A stretch of 64,000 bases of DNA from Craterostigma plantagineum (GCA_027422505.1 JAPQWV010000307.1:496001-560000); one strand, 5' to 3'; positions 1 through 13,164 are shown, counted from the stretch's first letter. Notes: a model not told the origin generated them from the letters alone. Numbers and translations are program-made.

Positions 1-3000
1 GATTTGCTCGAAAGGATTAAATAAATATAAGTCTAGCATTATACCCTAACACGTTACATATCGACCAACGTAATAATTTATTAATGTAGCCGTTTATAAA
101 CTATGGGCAATCTCATATTCATGATAATGAGCTGCTAACCCCCGGTGTATATTTGGTTATTGTTTACAGTTCAGATTCACAGAGAATTTTCGTGAAAATT
201 GAAATATGTTGTATAAAAAAACGTGCCTTAACCTGTATCGTGATGTAATGTATCATTATTTATCGTAATTTGATTGTCTGTTGTTATAACAGATATAGAT
301 TCATAGTATTGTTTTGAGTTTTAAGCTAAATCTTTCCGATAATGTAAGTCATCTTTATATTCGTATTTACAAGCCACTGTTCACCACCTGCAATGTAAAG
401 GTTGGTATTCTGACCAAAATTTGACTGATATTAAAGATAGAGTTCATAATAAATTTCCTGTGATTTAAAGAAAACAATAATTAGAATTTAAGAGAAAATC
501 TTGTTGTAAATTAACAAAATGTATATGTGTTAGGCACGTTGAAAATTTTATTTTTAAGCATATCCATCATTGTAAGGCCTATCATGATCGGTTGGTTTAG
601 TGAACCATGTGACATTTGTATTGTGATTTTGTACCTAACTAAATCAATGATCGATACCTATTCCTGCAAAAGTCACCATTCCCAAAAAAAAAAAACAAAC
701 AGAAAGTTGTAGAGAGTGAAAATAAACCATATATTTCATATGAATATCATTGAGTAAGTCTCAGATAAATTTAACATATATTCTTACAATGCTCCTCAAT
801 AAATAATTTGTTTTACTTTTCTAAGATACTGATTAGAACCGAGCGTCAAGATGATCAGTTCGATATGGGTATTATGTGACATTACCATTCCATTAAAAAA
901 TGCACTTCTAGTCCCGCATTTAGATACTGCTAGTCTCCCAAATATTAGTTAATTTATTTATCGATCAACTTGTTCGTCATTTATTGGGGTAACGTGACAT
1001 TTTGGGGCCTAACTACCCGCGGTCCATATTATTTTAATATTTTTTACAACTTCTATGACATCTGTTTTAAATAAACCTAAAGTAAACAAAAATTCGTTCA
1101 TTTCATTAAATTCGATTACGTTTTGTACCCTATAAATTAGAGATATTAGATATTCTAAAGCATTTCCATATCCCAGTTTCAAAACTTTCCTATGGTTGTA
1201 TAGGACTCTCTCTCATTCTAAATAAAGGTAGTTGATTTTTCACAGATACTAAGAAATAGAATGAAATGTTTCATATACCCTTAATTAATTATTTCCTACT
1301 ATTAATGATGGAATGACTCACCATCTATGATATTGAAAATCACATAAAAAGGGTAAAATTGGAAATATAGTAAATATTTGTATTGAAATCCGTAAAACGA
1401 CTTCTAATTAGAAACAAAATGAGAGATGTAAAACGACCTCTAATTAGAATTAGAGGAGCAGTTAAATGCATTTTTTTTTATCAAAAATTTAATGTATAAT
1501 TGATTCTTATCATGAAACTTTTTGCAGTAGTGTGAATCAAAATGCATTTAAACATCTGCCAGCATTGTAGGAAAATGAACTTTTAGGAAGGGCAGAAAGG
1601 GATGTAAAATGGCCACATTGTAATAGAATTAAATGGCTTCATGGGGTCACATTATCCAATTTAATGTTATTTTCTTCCCAACTACAACCACAGCGGATTT
1701 TCAATATAAAAAACTTACAGAATACAAAAGAGAGAGGGACCGTATTATTTATTTGATTCACGTTATTCCTATGCTTCTAATCATAGGAGCTGAATATAGC
1801 ATAATTTTATTGTTCCCTAGACATGTATTTCACTTGTAATTTGCGCTGCTCCAAATTTAGAGATACATCATACTTACGCTCCTTTATACTTTATAGAGAC
1901 TAATACTTTTTCCTTGCTTAGAATATTCTTTTATTTTAATTTTTTTTTGAAATATTTTATTTTAATTTTAAAATTTATTATTTTTATTGTCTAATAGATG
2001 AATATAATTTTGAACTACATAAAAGAAAAAAATGTAGGGATGTTTAGTTCCAGTGTTCCATTTATAGTGGCTGGCGTGTCGTATAAACTTCCTAGCTAAG
2101 TATACTAAATAAAATGTAACAGTGATATGAAAATTATTGAAATAATTAAATCAAGATAGAGGGATCAAATTGCAAATAAATGACAAATCAAATATTTTGT
2201 ACTTTATAGCAATCCACACTGTACATCTTTCTGTTTGGCTCATTACCTGATAGAAACTGACGTGATATGCCAATTTTAATTGTATAGGAAAATTACCACT
2301 ATAACTTTTTATTGTCTATTTTAGTTAAATTAATATCTTCCGTCTCCACTTAAATATGGTAATTAAATATAAATAAACAATAAAAAACTAGCCACTATTA
2401 TAAGTTGAGTAAACTACTTTTTCCTTCACAATTATTTAATTAACAAACATATAGCGTGCAAAAGTTGTTAGTATAATAGAATAGAAGAATAATAATATAG
2501 AATTTAGTTGTTCTATATGAACTACCTATCTATTCCGAAGAAATTGCAACTAGTTGAAAACCATGCTATGATATTTGTTCAGTGAGCTTGCCATTTTTAT
2601 GTAGGAAATGGTAAAATCGAGATTCTCGTTATTAATATTATTAATTTTAGTATAAGGTATTTCGAATTTCGGCTGTGTTCTTTATCTTGCTGATTTGAAA
2701 GGACATTGCAACTAGATAACAAGATAGGGGTCCAAAGTGGGTTGAGATGTCACGTACTTTTAACTGATTTTCTAAAATTTGATTTTGAAACATAATAAGT
2801 AATAATTTGGATTTGATATATGTGTTTCTGTGCCTAATCAACCTAGCAGAGTAAAAACTTCATGGTTTGCACAACGAACTGTCCCAAGGTATTTTTTTTT
2901 TATTTAGTCAACCATAGATCCCAAGATAACCAAATATTTGAAATTAAACTATACACCACTTATATAGATTATTTCTGGCACCCCCTATGTGTATGCAATA

Positions 3001-3735
3001 AATAAAGTTAATTATTATTAAACAATTTTAATAAGTAATATACTAAAATTAGAATTTGGTAAGTTATTAAGGTTACGGAAGGTATATAGTTTAATAAGTC
3101 TCTTTTTTTATATTTTTTAATAGATATAGAAAAAATCTGATTGGTCAATTGATGCAGACCTTGAAGGTTTATCCTAGCCCCTCACCATTAATATAATTTA
3201 CTAGTAATACGCACACTCTATTTGTGTGCTTAAAATATATATATATTTTTTTAATTTTGGTTTTGAAATTTATAATTTATGTTTAGTAGATGAAATATAA
3301 TATATATATATATATATGAAAATAATTATTAGGGGTATAAGTATAATAATTAAAATTGAGGGGTTAAATATAATAATTATTAATTAGCGAAATTAGAAAT
3401 AGAGAGGTTAAATCAAGTATTATTCTTTAGCATTAATTATAAGCATATTATGTAATTCATCATCATAATTGACATAGATTTTTAACCAATTATTAATTAT
3501 AAGTGTTTTATCTAATTCTTTAATATATTTATTTTTCTAAAGCTTCAATAGATTAATCAATTTATAATTATAAGAATTTTCTATAATCCTTCAACATAAT
3601 TCTTTTATTTTTTAAGCATAAATGTAATTTTTTTAAGATTTAAATATGTTGGTTATGTTATTTAAAATATGAGTAAGGGTATATAATGAATGAATATTAA
3701 AAGATAAGGGATAATTTAGTCCAAAGAAATATTTA
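1..3735. other. AT-rich intergenic region, no gene recognised
   Basis: I find no convincing coding region here on either strand. Short open frames (for example 527-712 and 1633-1839) have AT-driven composition, no recognisable domain and no splice context. The stretch contains short poly(TA) tracts near 3234-3246 and 3300-3317 and is otherwise unstructured to my eye. Decayed transposon sequence is possible but I cannot name a family. Confidence 0.6.
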
Positions 3736-3949
3736 AAATATCACCCCATCACGGTGATGGAGGATCACCCTGATTTTTGGGAGTGATCCAAAAGCTGGAA
3801 TATCACCTCGTTTTCATCACCTCGGTGATCCTTCATCACGGTGATGACTCATCACCCATGCTAAACAAACGCAGTGATTATGAAGCGATGGAAGGATCAC
3901 GGTGATGTTTTGAAGGATCACCCCAAAACAAACACCCCCTTAATGTAAT
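3736..3949. repeat. Remnant element built from iterated GGTGAT/ATCACC words
   Basis: The 8-mer ATCACGGT/ACCGTGAT and shorter GATCACC words recur many times in both orientations across about 210 bases. The right edge (AAACAAACACCCCCTT) resembles the terminal sequence of PIF/Harbinger-like MITEs (AAGGGGGTGTTTG on the other strand), but I could not find a matching left end or a target duplication. Most likely a truncated non-autonomous DNA transposon. Confidence 0.4.
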
Positions 3950-4278
3950 AGTATAGATAATAGATTATCACACTCCCATTCTATTCCATAATCCTTCTCA
4001 GATGAACTGTCAAATACAATTAAATAAACATAGAGTGAGATATGCATCTTATTACGTCTCATTGAACTAATCAAAGAAATAAATTACTAAAATAAAAATT
4101 TCATCGTATTAATTACACATACATGTTCTTGTCAGGACAGAAACTTAGATTTCCATTTTATCATTTTCCTACCTTCTTCCCATCTTCTTCTTCTTCTTCA
4201 ACCTCTCCAAAAATCTCCTTCTTCATCTATCTTCGTTGTTAAAATTGAACTTCAAAATTACAGAAAAAGGAAAAAAAG
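3950..4278 (+). promoter_or_regulatory. Upstream region and probable 5' UTR of the DUF868 gene
   Basis: This stretch precedes the DUF868 start codon at 4279. It contains a pyrimidine-rich tract (CTTCTTCTTCTTC at about 4185-4199), typical of plant 5' UTRs. I see no clear TATA box at a fixed distance, so the transcription start is not assigned. Confidence 0.35.
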
Positions 4279-5214
4279 ATGAGAGATTTTTCGTCTTGTT
4301 TCAGCGAATACGCCGTACAAGTCTCATCAGACACGTCGTGTTCGAGCTACAGAAACACTTCATGCATTTCTCCGAGCTTAACCTCGTCGGTCCTAAACGC
4401 CGTCACTTGCCTCTACAAGGCGAATCTCTCCCCTCAAAAACACATCCTCGCCACGCTGACGTGGACCAAGAACGCCGTCTCCCAAGGCCTGAGCATATCC
4501 TTCGCCGCCGACGCCACCACCAGCGACCGCCTCGATCCGCCGCCGTCAATCAAGGTCAACACCAACTCGAGGAAGTTCAGAAAGCTAAAGGGTTCGAAAT
4601 CGATCGAATTTCACAAGCTCAACATCGAAGTTTCTTGGGACCTTTCTGCGGCCCGATACGAATCTGGGCCCGAGCCCGTCGAGGGTTTCTACGTCTCCAT
4701 CGCCGTGGATTCCGAGCCGGCGCTGGTCGTCGGCGACTGCTCTGCTCAGAAGAATCTGAAACCTGGGAAATTCTCGCTGATCTCTCGGCAGGAGAATTTT
4801 TCCGGCAACACCCTTTACACGACCAAGGCGAGGCTGGGCGACGCCGGCGACTGCCATGAAATTCTGATCAGATGCGGCGGCGGCGGCGAGAACGAAGGGC
4901 TGAAGAACCCTTTTTTGATGGTTTCTATCGATAAGAAGACCGTAGTTCGAGTGAAGAGGCTACAGTGGAATTTCAGAGGGAATCATACCATTTTCTTGGA
5001 TGGTTCTCTGGTCGATCTAATGTGGGATGTTCATGATTGGTTTTACGACAGCCCATCTGTTTCTGGTAATAATAATAATGGTAATAGTGCTGTGTTTATG
5101 TTTAAGAAGAGAAGTGGATTCGATAGCAGGCTTTGGTTGGAGGAGAAGACTGCACAGAAAGATCAAGAAAAAACGGACTTCTCCTTGTTGATCTGCGCTT
5201 GTAAGAGTATGTGA
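4279..5214 (+). CDS. DUF868 family protein, single exon, 311 aa
   Basis: The protein opens with MRDFSSCFSEYAVQVSS and continues with segments typical of the plant DUF868 family: VTCLYKANLSPQKHILATLT, WTKNAVSQGLSI, WDLSAARYESGPEPVEGFYV, and a C-terminal block around KRLQWNFRGNHTIFLDGSLV and VDLMWDVHDWFYD. Family members are plant-specific, about 280-330 residues long, usually encoded by one exon, and of unknown biochemical function, so the length and lack of introns fit. The chosen ATG gives the conserved N-terminus; an overlapping open frame starting at 4236 is in another frame and lacks family motifs. The third-position GC bias of the ORF (about 4400-4900) contrasts with AT-rich flanks, supporting real coding. 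No signal peptide is obvious. Neighbours give no functional hint. Confidence 0.93.
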   Translation: MRDFSSCFSEYAVQVSSDTSCSSYRNTSCISPSLTSSVLNAVTCLYKANLSPQKHILATLTWTKNAVSQGLSISFAADATTSDRLDPPPSIKVNTNSRKFRKLKGSKSIEFHKLNIEVSWDLSAARYESGPEPVEGFYVSIAVDSEPALVVGDCSAQKNLKPGKFSLISRQENFSGNTLYTTKARLGDAGDCHEILIRCGGGGENEGLKNPFLMVSIDKKTVVRVKRLQWNFRGNHTIFLDGSLVDLMWDVHDWFYDSPSVSGNNNNGNSAVFMFKKRSGFDSRLWLEEKTAQKDQEKTDFSLLICACKSM

Positions 5215-6282
5215 TGTTTTTTTCTTTTTCTTTTTTTTTTTTTCTTTTTTGTTTTTACTGATTTTTAATTTTTTTTGGGTTGATGAATAATGGGTTTTCT
5301 GTGACTTGTGTAAGAATACTTTTTTTTTTTTGGTGATTGTATCGTTTATAGCAAGACTTGTCTTTGAATTGATACATGGTTTGAATATTTTTTTTTTACA
5401 TTTCATCTTAAGCTTGAAATTGGATCTTGCAATTGAAATGGATCATTAGAGAGTAGCTTAACAACTATCTGTAAGTATTTTTTTTTTTATATGTTTCGTA
5501 CATTAGATAAATGTTTGGTGCTTTCCACCTTTTTTTGGTACAATACAGCATTATGTGGCCAAAAAAAGAGTTGACATGTTATTTGTTTTACTTTTTAACC
5601 CTATTTTATGGACCACAATTTGTTTTGTTGAAAATAGCATGTCATAGATAGATACGACGTTTTCTTCTAAAAAACAAGGAACTATCAATATGGTTTTCAG
5701 TAAATGAATCAGGGGAACAACACAAGTAATACTACAGTTTATAGGATTTGGCCAGAAAAATAAACCTATAACATAATAAAATGTAAAAGTCATACATATG
5801 TAAGAGCCACAAAATCGAAAAATTCCAAATCATTAAAAAATGTGGTTTGGAATTCAACGGATCTACTGATATAAGTCTGAATATAATATATATTTATACA
5901 CTTCAATCTTCACACGTGAATTAGTAGCACGTTCTTGATTTAAAGTCTTGGGACAAACTAAATAGGCAAGTCGTGCTCGTGCACATGAATGTGTAAAAGC
6001 TTCATAGCATCTCCATTGATCTCATCATCTTATGTCCACAAGTTTTTCGAAATACAGCTATGTATATGATATCTAATATCATGAATTTAATAAAGAATTC
6101 ATTACCAACTGACTATTATCATTCTTCGGTTTGAAAACACCCCAACCACACAACAATGCCTTTGAGGTACTGAATCTCAGAAACATGTTTGCATCACTTC
6201 AAATCAGAAACAATAATGCATGGGTTTCAGACACAAATACAAAGAAACCACCTTCCATACAGTAGGCAGCGAAGGTGAAAAA
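5215..6282. other. Intergenic region between two converging genes
   Basis: This holds the 3' flank of the DUF868 gene (T-rich tracts at 5220-5245, 5321-5332 and 5388-5398) and the 3' flank of the phosphatase gene, which ends at 6283 on the other strand. Both genes must terminate here. I see no further gene; small open frames are low-complexity. Confidence 0.55.
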
Positions 6283-7627
6283 TCATCGCATTTTCTCAGC
6301 TACGATATTTTCCAGCAGTGATTCACAAGCATCCTCGAGTAAATCAAGAACCTGCGTAAGGGAATTCAGTGAATATATATCTAGTACTAACTTCTTCTCA
6401 AGGTTTAATTAAGAGTAGTTCTCTCTCCATTTACCTCTTCTTATATATCAAGCATTTCAAGTAATTTTGCCATGCTTTCGCAATAGTCAAGGATATGAGC
6501 TTAAGCCTATCGCTTGTCTTCGAATCAGATATATCATAAACCCAACATATAATATTACGTGTTACCTTCTCAAAGCCTTGTGGTCCGCCGTAGTAAGGGT
6601 CTGGGACTTCAGTTTCGTCGTGCTTCTTGCAGTAAGAACACATCAGACGAACCTATGTAATATAACCATAGTTAGCCTTATGTAATAATCTTGAGCTGAA
6701 TGAAAATCAGACAAGGGAATAATACGCATTGTCCAGTTAAAACAATTCAACCTAACTTGATCCTCTCCATGATGCGTAATAAAAATTCGAAGATACAAAC
6801 CTTTTCATGTGCATCAGCAGGCAATGTTTCTCTGTGGCGCCACCTCTCAAATGACCCAATTATATCCTCTTCACCAAAGAAGATCATTCGCATTCATCTC
6901 ATCGGACGATTTTTTATACCAACATAATGGCAAGAACAGAGTTCGAAGAATGATAGATATTCTTTAAAACTGGTTTGATCAACAGCACTAAAGCATACCT
7001 CTGTTTTGCTCATCCATTGCAAGAATTAGGTCAAAATCCCTGAAATCGGAAGGCCTTATTGGCCTAGAAATTGAGGTTATCTCTATTCCACGCCTTTTAG
7101 AAGCTGCCCTCATCCTTGGATCAGCTTGATTGCCCTAAATTTCACACAGCAGAAACAAGGCAGCACCCGATAATATGAACCCACCCTAAAAACACAATCT
7201 TTTTTTTTTTTTTTTTTTTCCCACAAACGCAACCAGAAATGGAACCCACGAGCTTGTAGCTAATTTAAACAAAATTTCATACCTCGTGATAATTTATGGT
7301 CCCGGCGGAATCAATATAGAACTCTGAATCGACGCCCTTTTGCTCAACAAGGTGTCTGAAAACACCTTCAGCAGCTGGGCTTCTGCATATGTTGCCAAGG
7401 CAGACAAATAGTACCGAAAATGGCTTTTTAGCGGTCCTTTCTTTATCGTCCGATGCAGTTGGCTGAGCAGAAGAAGACATCGCCGACACCTTCAATAGTT
7501 TTATTGCGAGTCTTTTCAGATTGGGCGATGGGATTGTTGAGGAGGACGAAATTGCGTTGCGGTGGCAATTTGGTAATTTCGTCGCTACTCTTACTGAAGG
7601 TAGTGTGGTTGGGTACAACGTTGTCAT
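6283..7627 (-). CDS. Low-molecular-weight protein tyrosine phosphatase, 5 exons, 234 aa
   Basis: Exons on the minus strand, in transcript order: 7283-7627, 6999-7134, 6801-6868, 6566-6652, 6283-6351. All junctions are GT-AG and the joined frame is 705 nt. The active-site loop [10 protein letters not shown] (Cys76, Arg82, Ser83) is the CX5R P-loop of the LMW-PTP family, and PDPYYGG near residue 200 provides the general acid Asp201. The enzyme hydrolyses phosphotyrosine (or small acyl phosphates) through a phosphocysteine intermediate. The first ~60 residues are rich in Ser, Thr, Arg and Lys with few acidic residues, which suggests an organelle (probably plastid) transit peptide; a second in-frame Met at residue 50 (MSSSAQ) could give a cytosolic form. 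The C-terminus [17 protein letters not shown] matches plant homologues. Substrate in plants is poorly known. Confidence 0.95.
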
Positions 7628-8810
7628 TTGATTTCTTTGCTGAGAGGTAGGGGAATTTTAACGGAGAGTTGAGCTTGTGCGAAAGTTGCTGCCATTTTCT
7701 TTTTCTCCTTTATCATTGGGTTATTTTTATTTTATTTCTAGTTATTTTCCGGGTGACTGAGACACTTGTTATGCTGGAATTATAGAAGCTAAATACAATA
7801 AAAAATCAATACAATAATAACTATACTTATAAATTATCTAAATGCCTGATTCCGACTTAGAGATAAGAGTTCCAAATTACTAATTAGCTATTAATTATAT
7901 GATAATATATTTTTGATAGTTTTTATAGATCCCAATAAAATATAAATGAATGGTTATTTATACACTACTAGATAACAATTAACATTACATGAGTCATATG
8001 AATGGCTTCTTGAAAAAATGTCTCAATTATTTGTTTTTTTTTTTTGGATCGACTTCAACTAACTCTCGTGTATGATTAATCTGTGTTGGCATATTTAAAA
8101 TATTGTTGTGTAGAAAATGTGTACAATATCGAAGTGATATTTTTAACACAAAAACATAAATAGGACATTGGAGGATTCTTGCAAATTAGACCATATTTCG
8201 GATAGGTAAATGGTACTATAATTAAGTGAAAAGTTTGGAACAGCAACTTGCATGTTTCACCACCGAGCCATCATATCGCAATTGTTTTCCATAGAAGCAT
8301 ACGAATATCCAGCGAAGAATATGCTCACGGTGCACAAGTTTTACGTCATATGTGCCGCCCATTGGGGAATAGTGGATGTTTTGCGTCGCCAACCAAATAC
8401 ATCGATTGCTAAAGATATTTTTCATCCCATTTAACCACAGATATTTTTTTCTAACAAAAATGACACATATTAGGAATAATCATTCGCGTTCTATCGCCAG
8501 ACAAATCGTGAATCGATTCGCAACACCAACCGCAACAAACAATTCTTTAAACAAAATGGAATAACTAAAAAGATTAAACAATTGACGAGCAGATCTAACT
8601 CAACTGCCTAGCAGCAAATGGCGAAACGTTAAATGACATCGACCAATAAAATAGCACAATATATCTTCATGACGCTGCTTAAATATGATTTTCCTTTTCT
8701 TTGAATTCTACGATATCACATAAAAAACTTACAAAACAGCAGTAATGACATAGTAAAACCATGGGCAATACTAGGTTTTTGAACAGGAACAGAAGGCGAT
8801 GGATCCTTTT
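7628..8810. other. Intergenic: phosphatase promoter side and HMGB 3' side
   Basis: The upstream flank of the phosphatase gene (start at 7627) and the downstream flank of the HMGB gene (stop at 8811-8813) share this interval. The sequence is AT-rich with only short open frames (8222-8434) that overlap each other on both strands and resemble nothing I recognise. No RNA gene or transposon boundary was seen. Confidence 0.5.
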
Positions 8811-9824
8811 CTAGTTGTCATCGTCGTCCTCATCATCCTCCTATATCAATTAACCCAAGTCGAAAAAACAAACACTTAAAAAGGTGGTTATTGGATTATC
8901 ATAATCGACTGATTTTATTTGTATTTAGCTGAAGCTGCGTACCTCAGAGCTGGCGTCATCATCGTCATGAATTTCAGACTTAGATTTGTCCGATTCATCT
9001 TCATCTACGGAAGACTGTTCATGGATCGATAGAGTTTATGACTAATTAAACACAGGCTTGATGCTGTAAGGATATCTTGTTGTAATTAAATGTGGATTGG
9101 AGAATTACCGTCTTTTTGTTGTATGCCTCGAGGTTTTTCTCGTACTCAGCTTTCCTCTTCTCTGCCTTAGCAACGTAAGGAGCTTTCTCCTAAAATTAAG
9201 GAAGCAGATCAACCTAAAGTTCTTTAACATAACGAAGCAAATCAACCTAAAGTTCTTTATAACATAAGGAAGCAAAATCCTCAGATCAAAGGATCTTACA
9301 GCCTCGGACAAGGATTTCCATTTGTCGCCACCAGCTTTTCCGACCTGATCCAAAATCATAAAGAGCAAAAACTCTTAAGACCAAAGAAATGGTGTAAATA
9401 AGTTTTGGATAGGATGAGAAGACAGTAAAATACTGACAGCTGCGACCGATTTGTTGTTTGGATGTTTCTCCTTGTATTGCTTTCTAAAGTCCTCCCTGTT
9501 TTTCAGCAAATTACAGACGATATCAGCAAAATCAACCAATCGGAATAAATCCAATAGCAAAAACGAAAAAAACAAACATTAAACATTCGTACATGAAGAC
9601 GAAGAAAGCACTAGCAGGCCTCTTCGGCTTGTTCGGATCCTTTACTGCCTTCGCCTTCTTCGGCGCCGGCGCTTTTGCCCGTCCTTTTTTCACCGAAAGC
9701 CTAACAAAACAGAATTAAACAACGAAAACAGCAAACAAGGCAAAAACAACGAATCATAAACCGGTAACAATACTCACTTGGCATCTGCTTTCTTCGTCTC
9801 CGCCTTGGATCTTCCTCCTTTCAT
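8811..9824 (-). CDS. HMGB-type high mobility group chromatin protein, 7 exons, 146 aa
   Basis: Exons in transcript order: 9778-9824, 9593-9700, 9438-9495, 9300-9344, 9109-9189, 8943-9014, 8811-8840; all GT-AG, total 441 nt. The protein has a short basic N-terminus (MKGGRSKAETKKADAK), one HMG box from about residue 36 (DPNKPKRPASAFFVFMEDFR, then KEKHPNNKSVAAVGKAGG, WKSLSEAEKAPYVAKAEKRK) to about 105, and an acidic tail of Asp/Glu with Ser (residues ~121-146). This layout and length match plant HMGB1/2/3 proteins. They bind and bend linker DNA without strong sequence preference and act as architectural chromatin factors in the nucleus. The exon boundaries inside the HMG box correspond to the family's usual structure. 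Ser residues between acidic clusters could be CK2 targets, as in other plant HMGBs (inference). Confidence 0.96.
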
Positions 9825-10693
9825 GTCTTCCGATTCAAAAAAAATGACGAGATAGATCGGAGTAGAGAGAGAGAGAAAAACGAAGGATAACTATGCGTTA
9901 GACGCGTACGCAGTATATGAGAAAGTGAGTGCTGAGGGGTTCCCAAGGGAAAACAGCTTCAAAAATCTAGCCAATATTCCTCACTTGCTTGCCCAATCGA
10001 AGGCCTGGTTTGGGCGGGATTCGAATTCTCTTTGCCACGTCATCGATCCACGAACTTGATCATCCTAGCATCCTCATTGGCTGGATACGCTTTATAGCCC
10101 CCCTTCTCTTGGCTCTGTGTTTTCCATGTGTTTGTTGAGGAGCGCCCTCAGGGCCGTTGGATGACGATGAGGTGGTGACATGGCTTGATCCGAGGGTATA
10201 GATGGTTTCACTAATTAACCTTAAATGACGGTTTTAGCCTTGGAGATATTACCATTTTGGTCGCCATTAAGTGCCATGGTTGATGGTGGTGCCCCTTTAT
10301 TAAAGAAATATAAGGATAAGGAGAAATGATTTGTGATATGCTGGGTGAGCTGTAGGGCTAGTGACGTAATTTCAGTCGCTCAGATATCTCAGTTTCTATT
10401 TTTAGCTGGCTTCTCATACTGCAAGTGCAATCAATGCAAAGCAATATAATTCATTCAAATTGGATCGAATTTAATAACCCAAACTATGTCAATTACATAC
10501 GTGATCGATTCAACTATTGATTACTTTAACTCTAAATATCCACGTTCGTCGACATTATGATCATTAAATTCGCGGTTTTGAAGAGTAAGACATTTTGTAT
10601 TGTTTAATTTTTGTTCTATATTACATATGGGTGCTACTATTTGCACCCATTAGGGGGTGAAAATAACCTTGGAATTTGTACAAATTATTTATA
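9825..10693. other. HMGB upstream region and flank of the Mutator-like element
   Basis: About 870 bases between the HMGB start codon and the left end of the Mutator-like element. A GA-rich tract (about 9862-9875, minus-strand CT-rich) sits just upstream of the HMGB start and is probably in its 5' UTR. No coding region recognised. Confidence 0.45.
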
Positions 10694-11294
10694 CGGAAAT
10701 CTACACTTAAATACCTAATAGAAAACAAAAACGACACATCAGTCCCTTGTCAGTGATCTTTTTAAGCTAGGTACTCATTTGAATAAAAATTTTACAGATA
10801 GGTACCTAATCACCTAAGATTACCAATTTACCCTTTGATTTTACAATTCCATTTCACAATTTTCTCTGCAATTTCGAGCTCCATCACGCCTGACAAGATT
10901 TCAGCTCCATCTCTGCAATTGACGGTCACCTTCTGCTCGTGGTGGCAGCGGACGACGAGCGACGAACCTATTCCACATTGGGTTCTCGATTTAGGGTCTC
11001 GATTTTGTCATGTAAGCTTTTATTTTGCTTTGGGTGTGGTTAATCGATTGCACTCGTGAGATCAAATTTAACCCAGATCTGGGAGTTGAATGCGATCTAA
11101 GAGCTCTATGTAAGGGTGGATGTCGATTCTTGACAGTTATTGAGGCTAATCCATCAGGATTTCAGGTTTCTTTATATAACTGTTATTACGTACCATTTGT
11201 TATGTTTATTACGTACCATTTTATGTGTCTATACGGTACCAAGATGTCCACGTACGTTGTACCATTGTAAACTATACAGGCGTACCATTTATAC

Positions 11295-11591
11295 ATGTTG
11301 TCATATTATCTGAAAATATGCCGTCTACAAGTTCGGTTAGTGGCGGGACGTTATTTGCATTGTGTGAGTATAAAAGGGAGTCATAGTTACGATCGTGAAG
11401 CGACGATGCACGAGATGAATGCTCAAACCGATGATGGGAATTTTATTCGTGACCCGGGCATTTGTGTTCTTCTTGGTTGCCGAAAGATGCGGAGGATTCC
11501 TTCTCAGGTAGATAAAAGATCCAACAAGTGCAAAAGATGTGGAAAATACGGGAATAATCGTCGTACTTGTAGAGAGGCCGTATCGACATAG
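11295..11591 (+). pseudogene. Remnant of MULE transposase C-terminus with zinc knuckle
   Basis: The open frame ends in MRRIPSQVDKRSNKCKRCGK followed by YGNNRRTC. This is the typical tail of plant MURA-type transposases: a basic (K/R)RIPS stretch and then a CX2CX4HX4C zinc knuckle. Here the histidine position reads Asn (CGKYGNNRRTC), so zinc binding is probably impaired. The catalytic DDE core that should lie upstream is absent. Reads as a broken transposase 3' end within the 10694-15228 element. Confidence 0.65.
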
Positions 11592-11631
11592 GGTCCGTAT
11601 TTACCATGTATTTCGTTACTGCTTTTGTTCC

Positions 11632-12450
11632 AAAATATACTGTAATATATGCCAACAAGGTACTGTAATATATGCTAATTTGGTACTATAATATATGACA
11701 ACAAGGTACCGTAATAAATGCCAATAAGGTACCGTAATATATACCAACAAGGTACTGTAATGTATGACAACAAGGTACTGTAATAAATGCCAATAAGGTA
11801 CCGTAATATAGGCCAACAAGGTACAGTAAAATATGCACATTTGGTACCGTATTATATGTAAATTTGGTACTGTAATGAATGCCAGTTTGGTACAGTAATA
11901 TATGCAGTTTTGGTAACGTAATATATGTAAATTTGGTATTGTACTTACTGCTAGTTTGGTACCCAAATTTGGCACCGTAATATATGCCAGTTTGGTACCC
12001 TACGACATGCATGTTTCGTATCGTAACCTATGCCAGTTTGCTAATGTATGCACATTTGGCACCGTAATATATGTAATTTTGTTAATGTAATACATGCCAG
12101 TTTGGTACCATAAGATATGCAAGTTTGGTACGGTAATATGTGCATGTTTGGTACTGTCATATATGCCAGTTTGGTACCCTACGACATGCAAATTTGGTAC
12201 CGTAACTTATGCCAGTTTGCTAATGTATGCACATTTCGCACTGCAATATATGTAAATTTGGTACTGTAATATATGCCGGTTTGATACTCTACGACATACA
12301 TGTTTAGTACTGTAATATGCATATTTGGTACTGTAATATATGCCAATTTGGTACGTTAATATACGCAGCCTTGGTACTGTAATATAGGTAATATAGGTAC
12401 TCTAAGTGTACGACATAGGGTACTGTATCCTTTCAGAAGTAGGTACCGTA
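11632..12450. repeat. Tandem array of ~23-bp GGTAC units
   Basis: About 34 imperfect units with consensus near GGTACYGTAATATATGCYA plus 3-4 bases, period 23 where units are intact (checked over 11660-11780). Many units contain the palindrome GGTACC. The minus-strand open frames across it (11616-11975, 11686-12012, 12000-12191) translate to reiterated YITVP/LLRYL-like words and are a by-product of the repeat rather than a protein. The array lies wholly inside the Mutator-like element. Confidence 0.85.
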
Positions 12451-13164
12451 TAAATTAAAGTAAAACTTTGAATTTAAGACCTAGCTATATTCCGTCCCAA
12501 ACGAAGCATTTCAGCATGTGTTGATGTGGATAAAGGATTAGACAATTTATGACTTTTTTCAGTAATGATTGCACACTTTTCTGACGTCTTTCAGTCATGA
12601 GTGGACAGATTTCTGACTTTTTCTATGTCATGTTTGGACAGCCTCTGACATACGAGGTTTTAAATAATAAAAGACAGCTCATCTGACATGTCAGTGGCTT
12701 TAATAAAATGTTTCATGTCATATGTAATTTTGGGTACTGCAACCGTGGCTGCGTTGGTACGCTTTAAACAAAACGACAGGTACCCCTACAAAGATATATA
12801 AGGTACGATGTCCCTTATATATATGATACGTCATACTAAGGTTAGTATTTTTCGGGATCGATCGAATTACTTTTTCATCTCGAACCACCGTAGACCAATA
12901 ATATATAGTATTAAATACGTTTCAGATCAAATTCGGTGCATTACGCCCCGCACGCATGAATTAAAACTTAGAATACCATGATTCATTATAGTATAAGAAT
13001 ACAAGCAAGAACATCTACAACATAATTTGAATAATGTGGTGAGTGTTACATCTGCGAATTCGGTGCATTAGGCTTTCACATTTTTTTTCATTCCGTTATT
13101 GTTAGGTATTGTCAAAATCACGCACGACACTGCGATTCGATTAGGAATGTATTTATTTCGATCG

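Noticed and set aside
527..712. Short ORF in the 5' AT-rich region
   Set aside because: Ends in a poly-Lys run from an A tract, no homology recognised, no gene context.
4236..4859. 207-codon open frame overlapping the DUF868 gene
   Set aside because: Out of frame with the recognisable DUF868 protein; its Arg/His/Pro-rich translation is typical of a GC-biased shadow frame.
11616..12191. Minus-strand proteins made of YITVP/LLRYL-like repeats
   Set aside because: They are translations of the 23-bp tandem repeat; 23 is not a multiple of 3, so the peptide pattern drifts and no conserved domain appears.
11632..12450. CRISPR-like regular repeat array
   Set aside because: Units are contiguous and degenerate with no unique spacers, and the sequence is a plant transposon interior.
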